Shown here one piece after another: positions 14,810-23,253 of a stretch of DNA of 37,348 bases (position 1 is its first letter; every line of letters begins with the position of its first letter). This stretch comes from Vulcanimicrobiota bacterium (GTDB taxonomy: Bacteria > Vulcanimicrobiota > Vulcanimicrobiia > Eremiobacterales > Eremiobacteraceae): the NCBI GenBank assembly GCA_014304875.1, contig JACRUD010000086.1:1-37348 (forward strand). Reading direction: 5' to 3'. The notes below the pieces were generated by a model that ran no database searches, had not been told where the DNA came from, and saw only the letters and a program-made list of their open reading frames with translations. A program made the translations under genes and the position numbers.

Positions 14810-16078
14810 GTGGACAAGAGAACCGCTCCGCGTGGCACTTTCGACATACTTCCCACGGACTCGAACCGCTGGCTAGCGCTCGAGCGTGCCGTCGACGAGC
14901 TGTGCGCGCGCTTCGGGTACGGTGAGATACGGACACCGATCTTCGAGAGTACAGACGTCTTCGTGCGAACCATAGGCGAAGGCACGGATATCGTCGACAA
15001 GGAGATGTACACGTTCACGGATCGGGGTGGCCGCAGCATGACCCTGCGGCCGGAGTTCACGGCTCCCACAGCGCGCGCCGCGCTGGAACACAATCTCTTG
15101 CAGAACTTGCCTCTCAAGGTCTACTATCGCGGTCCCATCTTTCGCTACGAGCGGCCCCAAAAAGGCCGCTATCGTCAGTCCCACCAGTGGGGAGCCGAAT
15201 GCTTCGGCGTCGCCGGGCCGCAAGCCGACGCCGAGATTATCGCGCTTGGCATGGAGCTGATTCGCCGCGAGACCTTGGCCGACGTCGAGCTCGGAATCAA
15301 TTCGATGGGTTGCGATGTCTGTCGGCCCGCGTACCGCGAGGCGGTGGTCGCGCACCTGAAAGACAACGCGACCACGTTGAGCGAGAACTCGCGTGAGCGG
15401 CTGTCGCGCAATCCTTTGCGCGTGCTCGATTCAAAAGATCCGTCCGACCGTGCGGTGATCGCAACCGCACCCCGGGTCGATTCGTACCTGTGCGATGCTT
15501 GTCGCGAACACTTCACGGCGGTTCGAGCGTTGCTCGCAAGCATGGGGATCACGCCGACAGTCGACCCGAAGATCGTCCGCGGCCTCGACTACTACACGCG
15601 CACGGTCTTTGAGATGTCCGCCGGGGGCCTCGGTACCCAAAACGCGTTGTGCGGAGGAGGCCGCTACGATGGGTTGATCGCCGCGATGGGTGGTCCCGCG
15701 ACGCCCGCGGTGGGGCTCGCGATGGGGATGGAACGTCTGCTGATGGCGGCCGGCCCCCGCCGCGCCGAATCGCTGAACGGAAGGCCGCGCACTGAAGTCG
15801 CCTTCGTTGCTTTGGACGAGCCGAGCGCGCGATCTCTGGTTCCCATCCTGCATGCCTTTCGTCGCGCTGGTATCTCAGCCGATATGGACTACACGCTGCG
15901 CAAAGTCGACAAGCAGATCCGCGCGGCGGGTCAACAGGGAGCGCGCGTCGCGGTTATCTTGGGAAACGACGAGCTGGCGCGAGGCGAAGCCACCGTTCAG
16001 GATCTGACGACTCGCGAACGGCAGCGGGTCAAACTCATTGAATTGGAGCACGACGTCAAAGAGCGTCTGGCGCGTTGA
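14810..16078 (+). CDS. hisS: Histidyl-tRNA synthetase
   Basis: The 422-residue class II aminoacyl-tRNA synthetase begins with the typical APRGTFDILP. Motif 2 is VYYRGPIFRYERPQKGRYRQ (about residues 104-122). The histidine-specific motif is RGLDYYTRTVFEM (257-269), with CGGGRYDGL and motif 3 AVGLAMGMERLL (300-311) after it. The C-terminal anticodon-binding domain ends near VKERLAR. Two CxxC pairs (168/171 and 228/231) lie in the insertion domain and may bind zinc. The GTG at 14810 sits two bases from the start codon of the divergent permease gene, so its promoter must lie within that gene's coding region. Its stop overlaps the accB TTG as TTGA. Confidence 0.96.
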   Translation: MDKRTAPRGTFDILPTDSNRWLALERAVDELCARFGYGEIRTPIFESTDVFVRTIGEGTDIVDKEMYTFTDRGGRSMTLRPEFTAPTARAALEHNLLQNLPLKVYYRGPIFRYERPQKGRYRQSHQWGAECFGVAGPQADAEIIALGMELIRRETLADVELGINSMGCDVCRPAYREAVVAHLKDNATTLSENSRERLSRNPLRVLDSKDPSDRAVIATAPRVDSYLCDACREHFTAVRALLASMGITPTVDPKIVRGLDYYTRTVFEMSAGGLGTQNALCGGGRYDGLIAAMGGPATPAVGLAMGMERLLMAAGPRRAESLNGRPRTEVAFVALDEPSARSLVPILHAFRRAGISADMDYTLRKVDKQIRAAGQQGARVAVILGNDELARGEATVQDLTTRERQRVKLIELEHDVKERLAR

Positions 16079-16536
16079 GCGCAGATCGTATGGAGCCGTA
16101 CGACAAGATCGTCGGCAAGCTGATCGAGCTCATGGAACGCGATGGGCTGGATCGTCTGCACGTCCGGGTGGGCGAGGTACAGATCGATCTGCGGATGTCG
16201 CTCCCTGAAATCACGCCCGTTTCCCCGCCAGCAGTCGCGCAGGCGCCGGCCTCGGGTGCAGCCGCGGCCGCGCCGACGCCCGTCGAAACGCCTGCGAACG
16301 TTAGCAAGGTGCTCGCGCCGCTGATCGGGGTATTTTATCGCGCCGCGGCCCCAGGGGCCGCTCCGTTCGTGGAGGTGGGTCAAGCGGTGACCGAAGGGCA
16401 GGTCTTATGCGTGCTTGAAGCGATGAAACTGATGAACGAGATCGTCAGCGAACGCTCCGGGACCGTCGCTCGCGTTTGCGTGAAGGACGGCGAACTAGTC
16501 ACCCTGCATCAAGAACTGTTTTGGATCGAGACGTAA
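16075..16536 (+). CDS. accB: Biotin carboxyl carrier protein of acetyl-CoA carboxylase
   Basis: The 153-residue protein has the standard AccB architecture. There is a short N-terminal helical region (YDKIVGKLIELMERDGLDRLHV) and a Pro/Ala-rich flexible linker (about 45-76). The biotinyl domain carries the acceptor lysine K118 in LEAMKLMNEI, preceded by VLAPLIGVFYRA and the thumb region. It carries carboxybiotin between the carboxylase and carboxyltransferase parts of acetyl-CoA carboxylase, the first step of fatty-acid synthesis. TTG 16075 overlaps the hisS stop as TTGA; ATG 16090 is an alternative that loses only five residues. accC is not adjacent, unlike in many genomes. Confidence 0.93.
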   Translation: MSADRMEPYDKIVGKLIELMERDGLDRLHVRVGEVQIDLRMSLPEITPVSPPAVAQAPASGAAAAAPTPVETPANVSKVLAPLIGVFYRAAAPGAAPFVEVGQAVTEGQVLCVLEAMKLMNEIVSERSGTVARVCVKDGELVTLHQELFWIET

Positions 16537-16584
16537 GCGCGCTGCCTGGCGGCGGACCGCGAGCGTAGGATTGGTCCATCCGGC

Positions 16585-17670
16585 ATGAGGGGCGCCTTGA
16601 AAGCAGCCCCTGCGGCGTACCATGGCGATGGGGCATGGTTGCCCGCACTCTTAAAAAAAATGCGCGGGCGGCGCATCGCCGTCGTCGGTGATCTCATGCT
16701 GGACGAATGGCTGTGGGGCGCCGTGAGGCGTATCTCTCCCGAAGCCCCCGTTCCAGTGGTCGAAGTCTCGGCTCATTCATATACGCTGGGCGGAGCCGGA
16801 AACGTGGCCAACAATCTCGCGGCGCTGGGAGCCGAAGTGTCCATCATCGGCGCGATCGGCGATGATGACTCGGGCGCGATGGTGCTCGATCTGTGCCGGC
16901 GTCTCGGTGCGGCCACGCAAGGCATCGTGCCCATCCGATCTCGGCCCACGACGCGCAAGACGCGCATCGTGGCCCACGGTCAACAAGTCGTGCGCGCCGA
17001 TCGAGAGTGCACCGACCCCATCGACGATCGCAGCCGGTCCGTGATGATGCGGGCCGCTGCAAAGCTCGAGGGCAAGATCGACGGGATCATCGTTTCTGAC
17101 TACGGAAAGGGCCTGATCTCCGTGCCCTTGGTCGAGGCTTTTCGCGCGCTGCGGCGGACGGCCGTGATCACGGGCGACCCCAAGCCCCAGAACATCGACG
17201 CGTTTGCGGACGTGGATTGCATCGCGCCGAACGCCGCGGAAGTGGAGATCGCGACGGGTATCTCCGTCAAGACGGATAGCGGCATGGCGCAAGCGGCGTC
17301 GAGCTTGCTCCGGCGTACGGGCTGCCGTTACGTGCTGGTGACGCGTGGAGAACATGGCATGACGCTCTTTTCCGACCGTCAGGTGCCTTTCACAGCGCCG
17401 TCGGTCGCGCGTCAGGTGTACGACGTCAGCGGCGCTGGCGACACGGTCATCTCGACGCTGACCTTGGCGCTTGCCGTCGGCGCTCCAATCGAACGCGCGG
17501 TCGCGCTGGCGACCGTCGCAGCCGGAGTCGTGGTGGAAAAGCTTGGAACGGCGACGGCTTCCGCGCAGGAGATAGAGCGGTTTGCCGGCGGCGTGATCGT
17601 CGACTTGAAGCCGGCGCCAAGCGCTGCGGACAAGCCGCGGGCAGCGAAGCGTCGTGGCGGCGCTCGATAA
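16585..17670 (+). CDS. rfaE1: D-glycero-beta-D-manno-heptose-7-phosphate kinase (HldE/RfaE kinase domain as a separate protein)
   Basis: This 361-residue PfkB/ribokinase-fold protein has IAVVGDLMLDEWLWG near residue 31, typical of the heptose kinases. It also has GGAGNVANNLAALGAEV (69-85), the substrate-binding loop, and DVSGAGDTV with catalytic Asp286. It phosphorylates D-glycero-D-manno-heptose 7-phosphate at C1 on the way to ADP-heptose for the LPS inner core. In E. coli the kinase is fused to the adenylyltransferase; here the two are separate genes with a 17-base overlap. The ATG at 16585 gives about 25 residues before the conserved core. An internal ATG at 16660, directly after an A8 run, would give a shorter protein starting MRGRRIAVVG and cannot be excluded. 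Confidence 0.92.
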   Translation: MRGALKAAPAAYHGDGAWLPALLKKMRGRRIAVVGDLMLDEWLWGAVRRISPEAPVPVVEVSAHSYTLGGAGNVANNLAALGAEVSIIGAIGDDDSGAMVLDLCRRLGAATQGIVPIRSRPTTRKTRIVAHGQQVVRADRECTDPIDDRSRSVMMRAAAKLEGKIDGIIVSDYGKGLISVPLVEAFRALRRTAVITGDPKPQNIDAFADVDCIAPNAAEVEIATGISVKTDSGMAQAASSLLRRTGCRYVLVTRGEHGMTLFSDRQVPFTAPSVARQVYDVSGAGDTVISTLTLALAVGAPIERAVALATVAAGVVVEKLGTATASAQEIERFAGGVIVDLKPAPSAADKPRAAKRRGGAR

Positions 17671-18145
17671 AATCGTCGAGCGCGCTGAGTTGGCGCGCTG
17701 GCTATTAGGACTGCGCGCCGGCGGGGGGAAAGTGGTCTTCACCTGCGGGGTTTTCGACGTCTTGCACGTGGGCCACGTTCGCTATCTGGAGTTCGCGCGA
17801 GGACTAGGCGCTGCGCTGATCGTCGGCGTCAACTCTGACGAGTCCGTGCGGCAATTGCAAAAAGGACCCGAGCGCCCGATCGTCACTGCGCTAGAGCGCG
17901 CTGAGGTCGTCGCGGCGCTTCGTGCAGTCGACTTTGTCTGCGTCTTTGACGAGCCGCGCCCCGACGCGACGATTGCGGCATTGAAACCCGATATCCACGT
18001 GAAGAGCGCTCAGTATTCGACGAGCGACCTGCCGGAGGCTGTCGTTGTGGAACGATACGGCGGCGTGATCGTGTTGGCGCCGCATCATCCCGGCCACTCG
18101 ACGAGCGACATCATTCGGCGCGTGGCATCGGGAGACAAGACGTGA
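17654..18145 (+). CDS. rfaE2: D-glycero-beta-D-manno-heptose 1-phosphate adenylyltransferase
   Basis: The 163-residue nucleotidyltransferase has the HxGH motif in FDVLHVGHVRYL (His38, His41), preceded by KVVFTCGVFD. The typical family end reads IVLAPHHPGHSTSDIIRRV, where family members have G-x-STT-x-IIxRI. It transfers AMP from ATP to heptose 1-phosphate and completes ADP-heptose together with the kinase upstream and GmhB, which is not in this window. The start GTG 17654 lies within the kinase gene. The stop overlaps the GTG of the LpxB-like gene as GTGA. Both features point to one translationally coupled LPS-core operon. Confidence 0.92.
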   Translation: MAALDKIVERAELARWLLGLRAGGGKVVFTCGVFDVLHVGHVRYLEFARGLGAALIVGVNSDESVRQLQKGPERPIVTALERAEVVAALRAVDFVCVFDEPRPDATIAALKPDIHVKSAQYSTSDLPEAVVVERYGGVIVLAPHHPGHSTSDIIRRVASGDKT

Positions 18146-19389
18146 CGCCGCCCCGCGTCGTCGTCACGACGAACGGTCCGGGCGAGCTCATGGGCTGGGT
18201 GCGGCCCTTCTTGCGGGCCGTCTTCGCTCGCGAGCCGGGCGCGGACGTCGCCATCGTCTTCGTGCCGTGCGCGTACGCGACCGGTAGGGAGCCGGCACAC
18301 GCGAGAACGCTCTTTCCCCGGGCGCAGGTGATCGACGCGAAGGCGTACGGGAGCTTTTTGATGGGTCGGCGCGTGGCCGGATTGGAACCCAGACCGGGCG
18401 TCCTTCAATATTTGGGAGGTGATCTTTTTCACGCCGTCACCCTCGCCAAACGGCTTGGCCTGCAGCCGCTGACGTACAAATTTAGCAAACGGTCGTACCG
18501 TCACTTGTTCCTGCGCTATTTCGCCCTCGATGCGAAAAACGCCGAGCGATTGCGAAACGACGGCGCTCCAGCGGATCGCGTCAGAATCGTCGGCAACCTG
18601 GTGGCCGACGCAGTGTCGGGATCGTTGAGCGCGTTTTTGACTCCGGCCGGCGAAGGCAGCGGCATCTGCATCCTGCCCGGAAGCCGCGCAGCGGAATTCT
18701 CCTACCTCATGCCGTTCTTTCTCGCCACGGTCGCCGCGATCGCGAAGGGATTGCCGCGTGAGCGCTTCACTTTCGTCATCTCGCCTTTCAATACCGACCA
18801 AGAGCTGCGCGCCAGTGTCGAGGCGAGTCCCGATCCCGCTTTCGGCGGCGTGCGCGGCACGGTCAGTGACACGGGTGACGCCATCACGGTGGGCGATGTT
18901 CGTTGTGCGGTCGACCGCTCGGAGGATTATCGCGCTCTAGCCGGCTGCCGACTGGTCATCACGATTCCGGGAACGAAATGTCTAGAAGCGGCCGTACTCG
19001 GCCGCCCGATGTTGGTCGTGCTTCCTCTCAACCGTCCGGAGAAAATCGCGCTGAGCGGAATCGGCGGCTACTTGCATCACATTCCCATCGTCGGTGCGCC
19101 GCTGAAAGCAAGACTCGCCCGTATGGTCGAGCGCCGCTTCGAATTCGTGGCCCAGCCCAATATCGACGCAGGACAGCTAATCGCGCCCGAGCTGCGCGGC
19201 GTCCTCATGCCGGCCGATGTCGCGGCGCACGCCGTGGCTTTAATCGACGACCCCCAACGCCTGCGGGGGATGGGCCAGGCCTTGGCGGGCGTCTACGCGG
19301 CTCATGCGGGTGCGGCCGATCGCATGGCCGGCGACGTCCTCGAGGTGGCCGCAAACGTCCATCGACTCCGCCGACAAGCCGCCTCGTAG
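18142..19389 (+). CDS. LpxB-like (lipid-A-disaccharide synthase-related) glycosyltransferase
   Basis: The 415-residue GT-B-type protein has TTNGPGELMGWVRPFLRA at the N-terminus, in the place of the LpxB GEASGD loop. It also has VLQYLGGDLFHAVTLAKRLG, RVRIVGNLVADAV, ILPGSRAAEF (about residue 178; LPGSR..E is the LpxB hallmark) and VITIPGTKCLEAAVLGRPMLVVLPL. It resembles the LpxB-related proteins found in cyanobacteria and other non-proteobacterial diderms rather than classical LpxB. LpxB joins two acylated glucosamines to make lipid A; whether this relative does the same is not certain. It sits inside the heptose/glycosyltransferase operon, which fits an envelope-lipid glycan role. Confidence 0.78.
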   Translation: MTPPRVVVTTNGPGELMGWVRPFLRAVFAREPGADVAIVFVPCAYATGREPAHARTLFPRAQVIDAKAYGSFLMGRRVAGLEPRPGVLQYLGGDLFHAVTLAKRLGLQPLTYKFSKRSYRHLFLRYFALDAKNAERLRNDGAPADRVRIVGNLVADAVSGSLSAFLTPAGEGSGICILPGSRAAEFSYLMPFFLATVAAIAKGLPRERFTFVISPFNTDQELRASVEASPDPAFGGVRGTVSDTGDAITVGDVRCAVDRSEDYRALAGCRLVITIPGTKCLEAAVLGRPMLVVLPLNRPEKIALSGIGGYLHHIPIVGAPLKARLARMVERRFEFVAQPNIDAGQLIAPELRGVLMPADVAAHAVALIDDPQRLRGMGQALAGVYAAHAGAADRMAGDVLEVAANVHRLRRQAAS

Positions 19390-20267
19390 TGGCGGATGCA
19401 TCGGTCATCGTCGCGACCAAGGATCGCGCGGGAGCTTTACGCGTGTGCCTTGCCGGGCTGCTGGCGCAGCGCGGGCCGGCGCTTTTTGAGACGATCGTGG
19501 TCGACAACGGTTCTGCCGACGATACGAGTTCCGTCATCCGCGAGTTCGCCGGCCGCGAACTGCGCGGGCTTTACGTGGCCGAACCGAATCGAGCCAAAGC
19601 GCGCAATGCCGGCATCGCGCAGGCTCGCGGGCGCATCGTCATCTTTTGCGACGACGATACATTTGCGCCGCCGCGATTCGTGCAGGCCCACCTGGCGGCG
19701 CACGCAGCCGGGCGCGCCGTCGTCTCCGGTCCGATCGTCAACGTTGCGGACTTGCGGCGCCTGCCGCGGCCGAACGCTCGCCATTATTCGCGTGCCTTCT
19801 TGTGCAGCTGCAACGCGAGCGTCGCGCGCAGCGACCTGCTCGAAGTGTGCGGCTTCGACGAGCGCTACGACTTGTACGGTTGGGAAGACACGGACCTGGG
19901 AGTGCGACTCAGACGACGCGGTTTGCGGCGAGTCTTTTCGCAGGCGGCGTATCTCTATCACGTCAAGCCTCCGCAGCGGCTCTCATTGGTCGAGCAGTTG
20001 GTGCTGGCGCGCGAAAAGGGAACGATGGCGGCGCGCTTCGTCCGCAAATCTCCGAGTTGGCCCGTGAAATTTGCCACCGGAGCGTATTGGCCGAACATCG
20101 CGCGCGCGGCCGTCGTCCACGCTGCACCCTTGCGCAAAGCGTACCGCGCCCTATTGAATCGCTCCGGCACTCGCAGAAGCGTCGCCGCGCGCTGGGCCGA
20201 GCTCGCATTGGTGGATGGGGAGTACGTCGACGCGCTGGTGGCCGGACTTCGGAGTCCCAATGCCTGA
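19389..20267 (+). CDS. Glycosyltransferase family 2 (first of three in the cluster)
   Basis: The product is about 292 residues with a GT-A fold. SVIVATKDRAGALRVCL starts the nucleotide-binding sheet, and TIVVDNGSADDTSSVIREF follows. The metal/nucleotide-sugar-binding DxD lies in IFCDDDTFAPP (Asp88-90), and the acceptor-side FDERYDLYGWEDTDLGVRLRRRG is the C-terminal galactosyltransferase-like motif (ED..LG.RL). The GTG at 19389 shares its first base with the last base of the preceding TAG stop. The frame stays open upstream to 18903, but that stretch is antisense-like low-complexity Arg/Pro sequence inside the LpxB-like gene, so I do not use it. The two other GT2 proteins in this array share the same layout. 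Confidence 0.88.
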   Translation: MADASVIVATKDRAGALRVCLAGLLAQRGPALFETIVVDNGSADDTSSVIREFAGRELRGLYVAEPNRAKARNAGIAQARGRIVIFCDDDTFAPPRFVQAHLAAHAAGRAVVSGPIVNVADLRRLPRPNARHYSRAFLCSCNASVARSDLLEVCGFDERYDLYGWEDTDLGVRLRRRGLRRVFSQAAYLYHVKPPQRLSLVEQLVLAREKGTMAARFVRKSPSWPVKFATGAYWPNIARAAVVHAAPLRKAYRALLNRSGTRRSVAARWAELALVDGEYVDALVAGLRSPNA

Positions 20268-21303
20268 GCAGCGGCGCCTCCTGCTTGTCCGCCTGGACGG
20301 CCTTGGCGATGCGCTGGCGTGCGTGCCGGCCTTGGAGGGACTCCGTCAGTTTTGTCCCGGGACTCAGTTCGGCGCGGTCTGCTCGCCGGCCAACGTCGAC
20401 CTATTCTCAAGCCGCATGACGCAAGTGTTCGTGTACGGCGGTTCGGCCAGTGTCCCCGCGACGATGGAGCGCATTCGAAGCGCTTGTTACACGCACGCGC
20501 TGGTCGCCACGGAAGAGCCGGCCGGCTACCGCATCGCTCGCGAGTCGGGGGCAAAGCGGCGCGCGGGTTATTGGCACCGTTTTGAAAAGTCTTTCAAATC
20601 GCTTTGGCAGTACGCGCAACTGACGGATCCCGTCTACCGCCCGGCGGCGTGGTCGAAGAACCCGGAGCACGAGGTCGAAACGATCTACCGGCTCGCCGAA
20701 AAATTCGGTGCGCGTCCGCCGGCGCCAACCGATACGCGGGAACTCAGCCAATGGCTAAATGTCGGCGGGGACGAAGCGTCTCAAACCTTCGGTGGTGCGC
20801 TTGGAGTTCAGATCAGTCCGAAACTGATGGCCGACGGTTGGGGACCGGCGTCGTGGGCGGCAGTCGTCGCCCAGGTCATGGAGGCGTCCGGCTTGGGACG
20901 CTGCGCGCTCCTCGCGCCTTCCTCGGACCTGCGCCTGGCGCAGGCAGTGCACGAACGGTTGCCCCAGCGCTTGCGCCTGAGCGGCGCAGCATCCGTCGCG
21001 ATATTCGACAGCTTAGCGGCCTGGCTAGGCACGATCGCCGCGCTGCGGGTCCTCATTACGCCCGACACCGGGGCGGCTCACGCCGCCGGAATGCTGGGCA
21101 CGCCGGTGGTTGATCTGTTCAGTCCGCAACGTTGGTCGCAACTGTCGCGACAATGGCGTCCGTGGGCTGCCCTATCTCACTGCACGTTGAAACCCGCCTG
21201 GCGACCTGGCTGCGAGCATGCCTTCGGATTAAGGATAGCGCAAGCCATCGGCGGTCTTCCATCGCGTGCCCGCATGCTTGATGCCGCCGCGCATGATGAC
21301 TGA
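20260..21303 (+). CDS. Glycosyltransferase family 9, heptosyltransferase-like (first of three)
   Basis: The product is about 347 residues. RRLLLVRLDGLGDALACVPALEGLRQF is the N-terminal GT9 signature (hallmark RLxxxGDxxxxxP). The C-terminal donor-site motif is VLITPDTGAAHAAGMLGTPVVDLFSP (from about residue 264), where family members carry D(T/S)GxxHxAxxxGxP. GT9 enzymes transfer heptose from ADP-heptose to the LPS inner core or to each other's products, on the cytoplasmic side. The presence of ADP-heptose genes just upstream supports that donor. The ATG overlaps the previous stop by 8 bases. The acceptor is not known. Confidence 0.88.
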   Translation: MPEQRRLLLVRLDGLGDALACVPALEGLRQFCPGTQFGAVCSPANVDLFSSRMTQVFVYGGSASVPATMERIRSACYTHALVATEEPAGYRIARESGAKRRAGYWHRFEKSFKSLWQYAQLTDPVYRPAAWSKNPEHEVETIYRLAEKFGARPPAPTDTRELSQWLNVGGDEASQTFGGALGVQISPKLMADGWGPASWAAVVAQVMEASGLGRCALLAPSSDLRLAQAVHERLPQRLRLSGAASVAIFDSLAAWLGTIAALRVLITPDTGAAHAAGMLGTPVVDLFSPQRWSQLSRQWRPWAALSHCTLKPAWRPGCEHAFGLRIAQAIGGLPSRARMLDAAAHDD

Positions 21304-22333
21304 AGGCGCGCGGGTTTTGGCGGTCTGCAGCGGGGGTGGTCTCGGTGATTTACTGGCGGCGACGCCGGCCATGTGCGCGTTGCAGCGCCGCTTCGGCACG
21401 AAGCTGAGCGTGCTCGCCAGCGCGTACGCGGCTCCGATCCTCGACGGCCATCCGGCCGTTTCCGAGATCATCATCGCCGACTCGCTGCCGCCCGGACGCG
21501 CGGGCGCGGCGGCCATCGCCGCGCGGCGCTTCACGCACGCCGTCGTGTTTTGGTCGAGCGCACGCGTCGCGGCCTTGATACAGCGGGCTCGCGTGCCCGT
21601 GCGCGTCGGACAATCGCGGCGGCTTTACTCGTGGCGCTATACGAAACGCGTCGCCGTGCGCACCGAAGCTGGTGACGTCACGAGCCACTGGACTGACGTG
21701 CAGATGGATTATGCTCGGGCGCTCGGTGCCAAGCCGATCAGCGAGGATTTCCGCATCATCGTGGACGTGCGTGAACGCGACGCAGCGGAAGCCCAAGCCG
21801 TGATGCAACGGTACGATATCGGGCCTCGGTTCGTCGTGCTGCATGCGGCACGGGGGATGTCTCTTCAAAACCGACGGCTGCCGCGGGCTTCCTTCGCCGC
21901 CATCGCTGACTTCCTCGGCGAGGCGTTGGGCGCGACGGTCGTGCTGACCGGCAGCGCGGGCGAGGCCGAACACGTCGGCGGAATCGGCGCGCTGATGCGT
22001 CGCCCGTCCGCCGTCATCGCCGGTGCGACCAGCATTCGGGGCCTGGCCGCTCTGCTTGCAAAGGCGGCCGTGGTCGTGGCGCTTGACTCAGGCCCCATGC
22101 ACGTCGCAGCGGCCGTCGGCACGCCGACCGTCGGCATTTTTGCTTTGCGATCGGATCTTCCGGACCGCTGGCGACCCTTGGGACCGCGCGTCGCGCTGGT
22201 CTTGCCCTCCTATCCTTGTCCGGCCGGCCACCGCAAAGAGAATTGCCCTGACTTCGCCTGCTATGCCGCGCTTTCGCCCTCGGCCGTGGTCGCAAAAGCG
22301 CGCCAGCTCGCGAACGCGCCCGTCGCTTTATGA
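21296..22333 (+). CDS. Glycosyltransferase family 9, heptosyltransferase-like (second of three)
   Basis: The product is about 345 residues. The N-terminus VLAVCSGGGLGDLLAATPAMCALQRRFG is a GT9 start with an unusual SGGGLGD in place of RLSxxGD. The donor-site motif is VVALDSGPMHVAAAVGTPTVGIFALRSDLPDRWRPLG (from about residue 259). The C-terminal segment has cysteines in YPCPAGHRKENCPDFACYAAL, matching the CxxxxxxxxxCxxxxxCxxxI tail seen in many heptosyltransferases. Adjacent ATGs at 21293 and 21296 could both serve as starts. I use 21296 because its 8-base overlap with the previous stop matches the overlap of the preceding gene. The gene is followed by an ATGA overlap with a GT2 gene. Confidence 0.87.
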   Translation: MTEGARVLAVCSGGGLGDLLAATPAMCALQRRFGTKLSVLASAYAAPILDGHPAVSEIIIADSLPPGRAGAAAIAARRFTHAVVFWSSARVAALIQRARVPVRVGQSRRLYSWRYTKRVAVRTEAGDVTSHWTDVQMDYARALGAKPISEDFRIIVDVRERDAAEAQAVMQRYDIGPRFVVLHAARGMSLQNRRLPRASFAAIADFLGEALGATVVLTGSAGEAEHVGGIGALMRRPSAVIAGATSIRGLAALLAKAAVVVALDSGPMHVAAAVGTPTVGIFALRSDLPDRWRPLGPRVALVLPSYPCPAGHRKENCPDFACYAALSPSAVVAKARQLANAPVAL

Positions 22334-23253
22334 GCCTGCCGCCTGGCGGCTGTGCGCCCCTGATCAGCGTGCAGCTATGCACCTATAATCGTCGCCGTCT
22401 ACTCGCAAAGGTGTTGCAGGCGCTCTTCGATCAGCAGCTGCCTCGCTCACAGTACGAAGTGATCTTGGTCGACGATGGTTCCGATGACGGCACGGCCGAA
22501 GAAGTCATCAGCCGTCTGCAGCCCAGTTGCGCGCTGCACGTCGTCCGCCAGCGCAACGCCGGCTTGGCCCGCGGGCGAAACGTCGGGCTGGCGCGCGCGC
22601 GCGGCAAGATCGTGCTGTTCATGGACGATGACGTGCTTGCCACACCCGGCTTGCTTTCCGCTCACCTGCGCTTCCATCGTTCGCATTCCCGGGCGATCTG
22701 CCGCGGCGCCGTGATCAACGTATCGTCGTTCGATGCGTTGCCCCCGCCGCGGTACTCCTGGCGCAACTATTCCGGCGCGTATTTTTGGACGACGAACGTT
22801 TCGGTCCCAAAGGAATTGCTGGAACAGGTCGGGGGCTTCGACGAGCGTTTCCGTGAATATGGGTGGGAGGATCTCGAATTGGGGTTTCGCTTGCGCAAAG
22901 TCGGCGTCCGCTCGCTGCTCTCGCGTGACGCGCTCGTCTACCATTATAAGCCCTGGCCGCGTGTTTGCGATCAGGCCGCGCTTGTTCGCCAAACGAGAGC
23001 CCAGGCTCGGACCGCGGTCCAGTTCCTGAGAAAGCATCCCCATTGGCGCGTTGCTTTGGCGACCGGTCAGCTGGCCGCGCCGATGCGGTTGAGCGCGCTC
23101 GCGCGGCGCGTCGGCTGGACCCGCCTGCTGCAGCGGCTCTCCGTCCTAGCCGGCGAAGGCGCCCAAGCGCGGTCGCGCATAGGCCGCTGGGCGGCCGGGC
23201 GCCTTTTGCGAGCGGCATACTACGATGAGATTGCAAAGCAGGACGGATCGTGA
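22330..23253 (+). CDS. Glycosyltransferase family 2 (second of three)
   Basis: The 307-residue GT-A protein has LISVQLCTYNRRRLLAKVLQ, VILVDDGSDDGTAEEV and the DxD in LFMDDDVLATP (Asp99-101). Its C-terminal galactosyltransferase-like motif is GGFDERFREYGWEDLELGFRLRKVG. The order and spacing are those of the other two GT2 genes here, which suggests they arose by duplication. The C-terminal third is Arg-rich with amphipathic helices and may bind the inner membrane surface. The ATG overlaps the GT9 stop as ATGA, and the stop overlaps the next GT9 as GTGA. The enzyme is probably cytoplasmic and acts on an LPS core or O-chain intermediate. Confidence 0.9.
   Translation: MSLPPGGCAPLISVQLCTYNRRRLLAKVLQALFDQQLPRSQYEVILVDDGSDDGTAEEVISRLQPSCALHVVRQRNAGLARGRNVGLARARGKIVLFMDDDVLATPGLLSAHLRFHRSHSRAICRGAVINVSSFDALPPPRYSWRNYSGAYFWTTNVSVPKELLEQVGGFDERFREYGWEDLELGFRLRKVGVRSLLSRDALVYHYKPWPRVCDQAALVRQTRAQARTAVQFLRKHPHWRVALATGQLAAPMRLSALARRVGWTRLLQRLSVLAGEGAQARSRIGRWAAGRLLRAAYYDEIAKQDGS

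Noticed and set aside
18903-19388. Upstream extension of the first GT2 gene
   Set aside because: The frame is open, but the residues are Arg/Pro/Gly-rich and lie inside the LpxB-like gene. GTG 19389 at the stop of that gene starts just before the conserved GT2 sheet.
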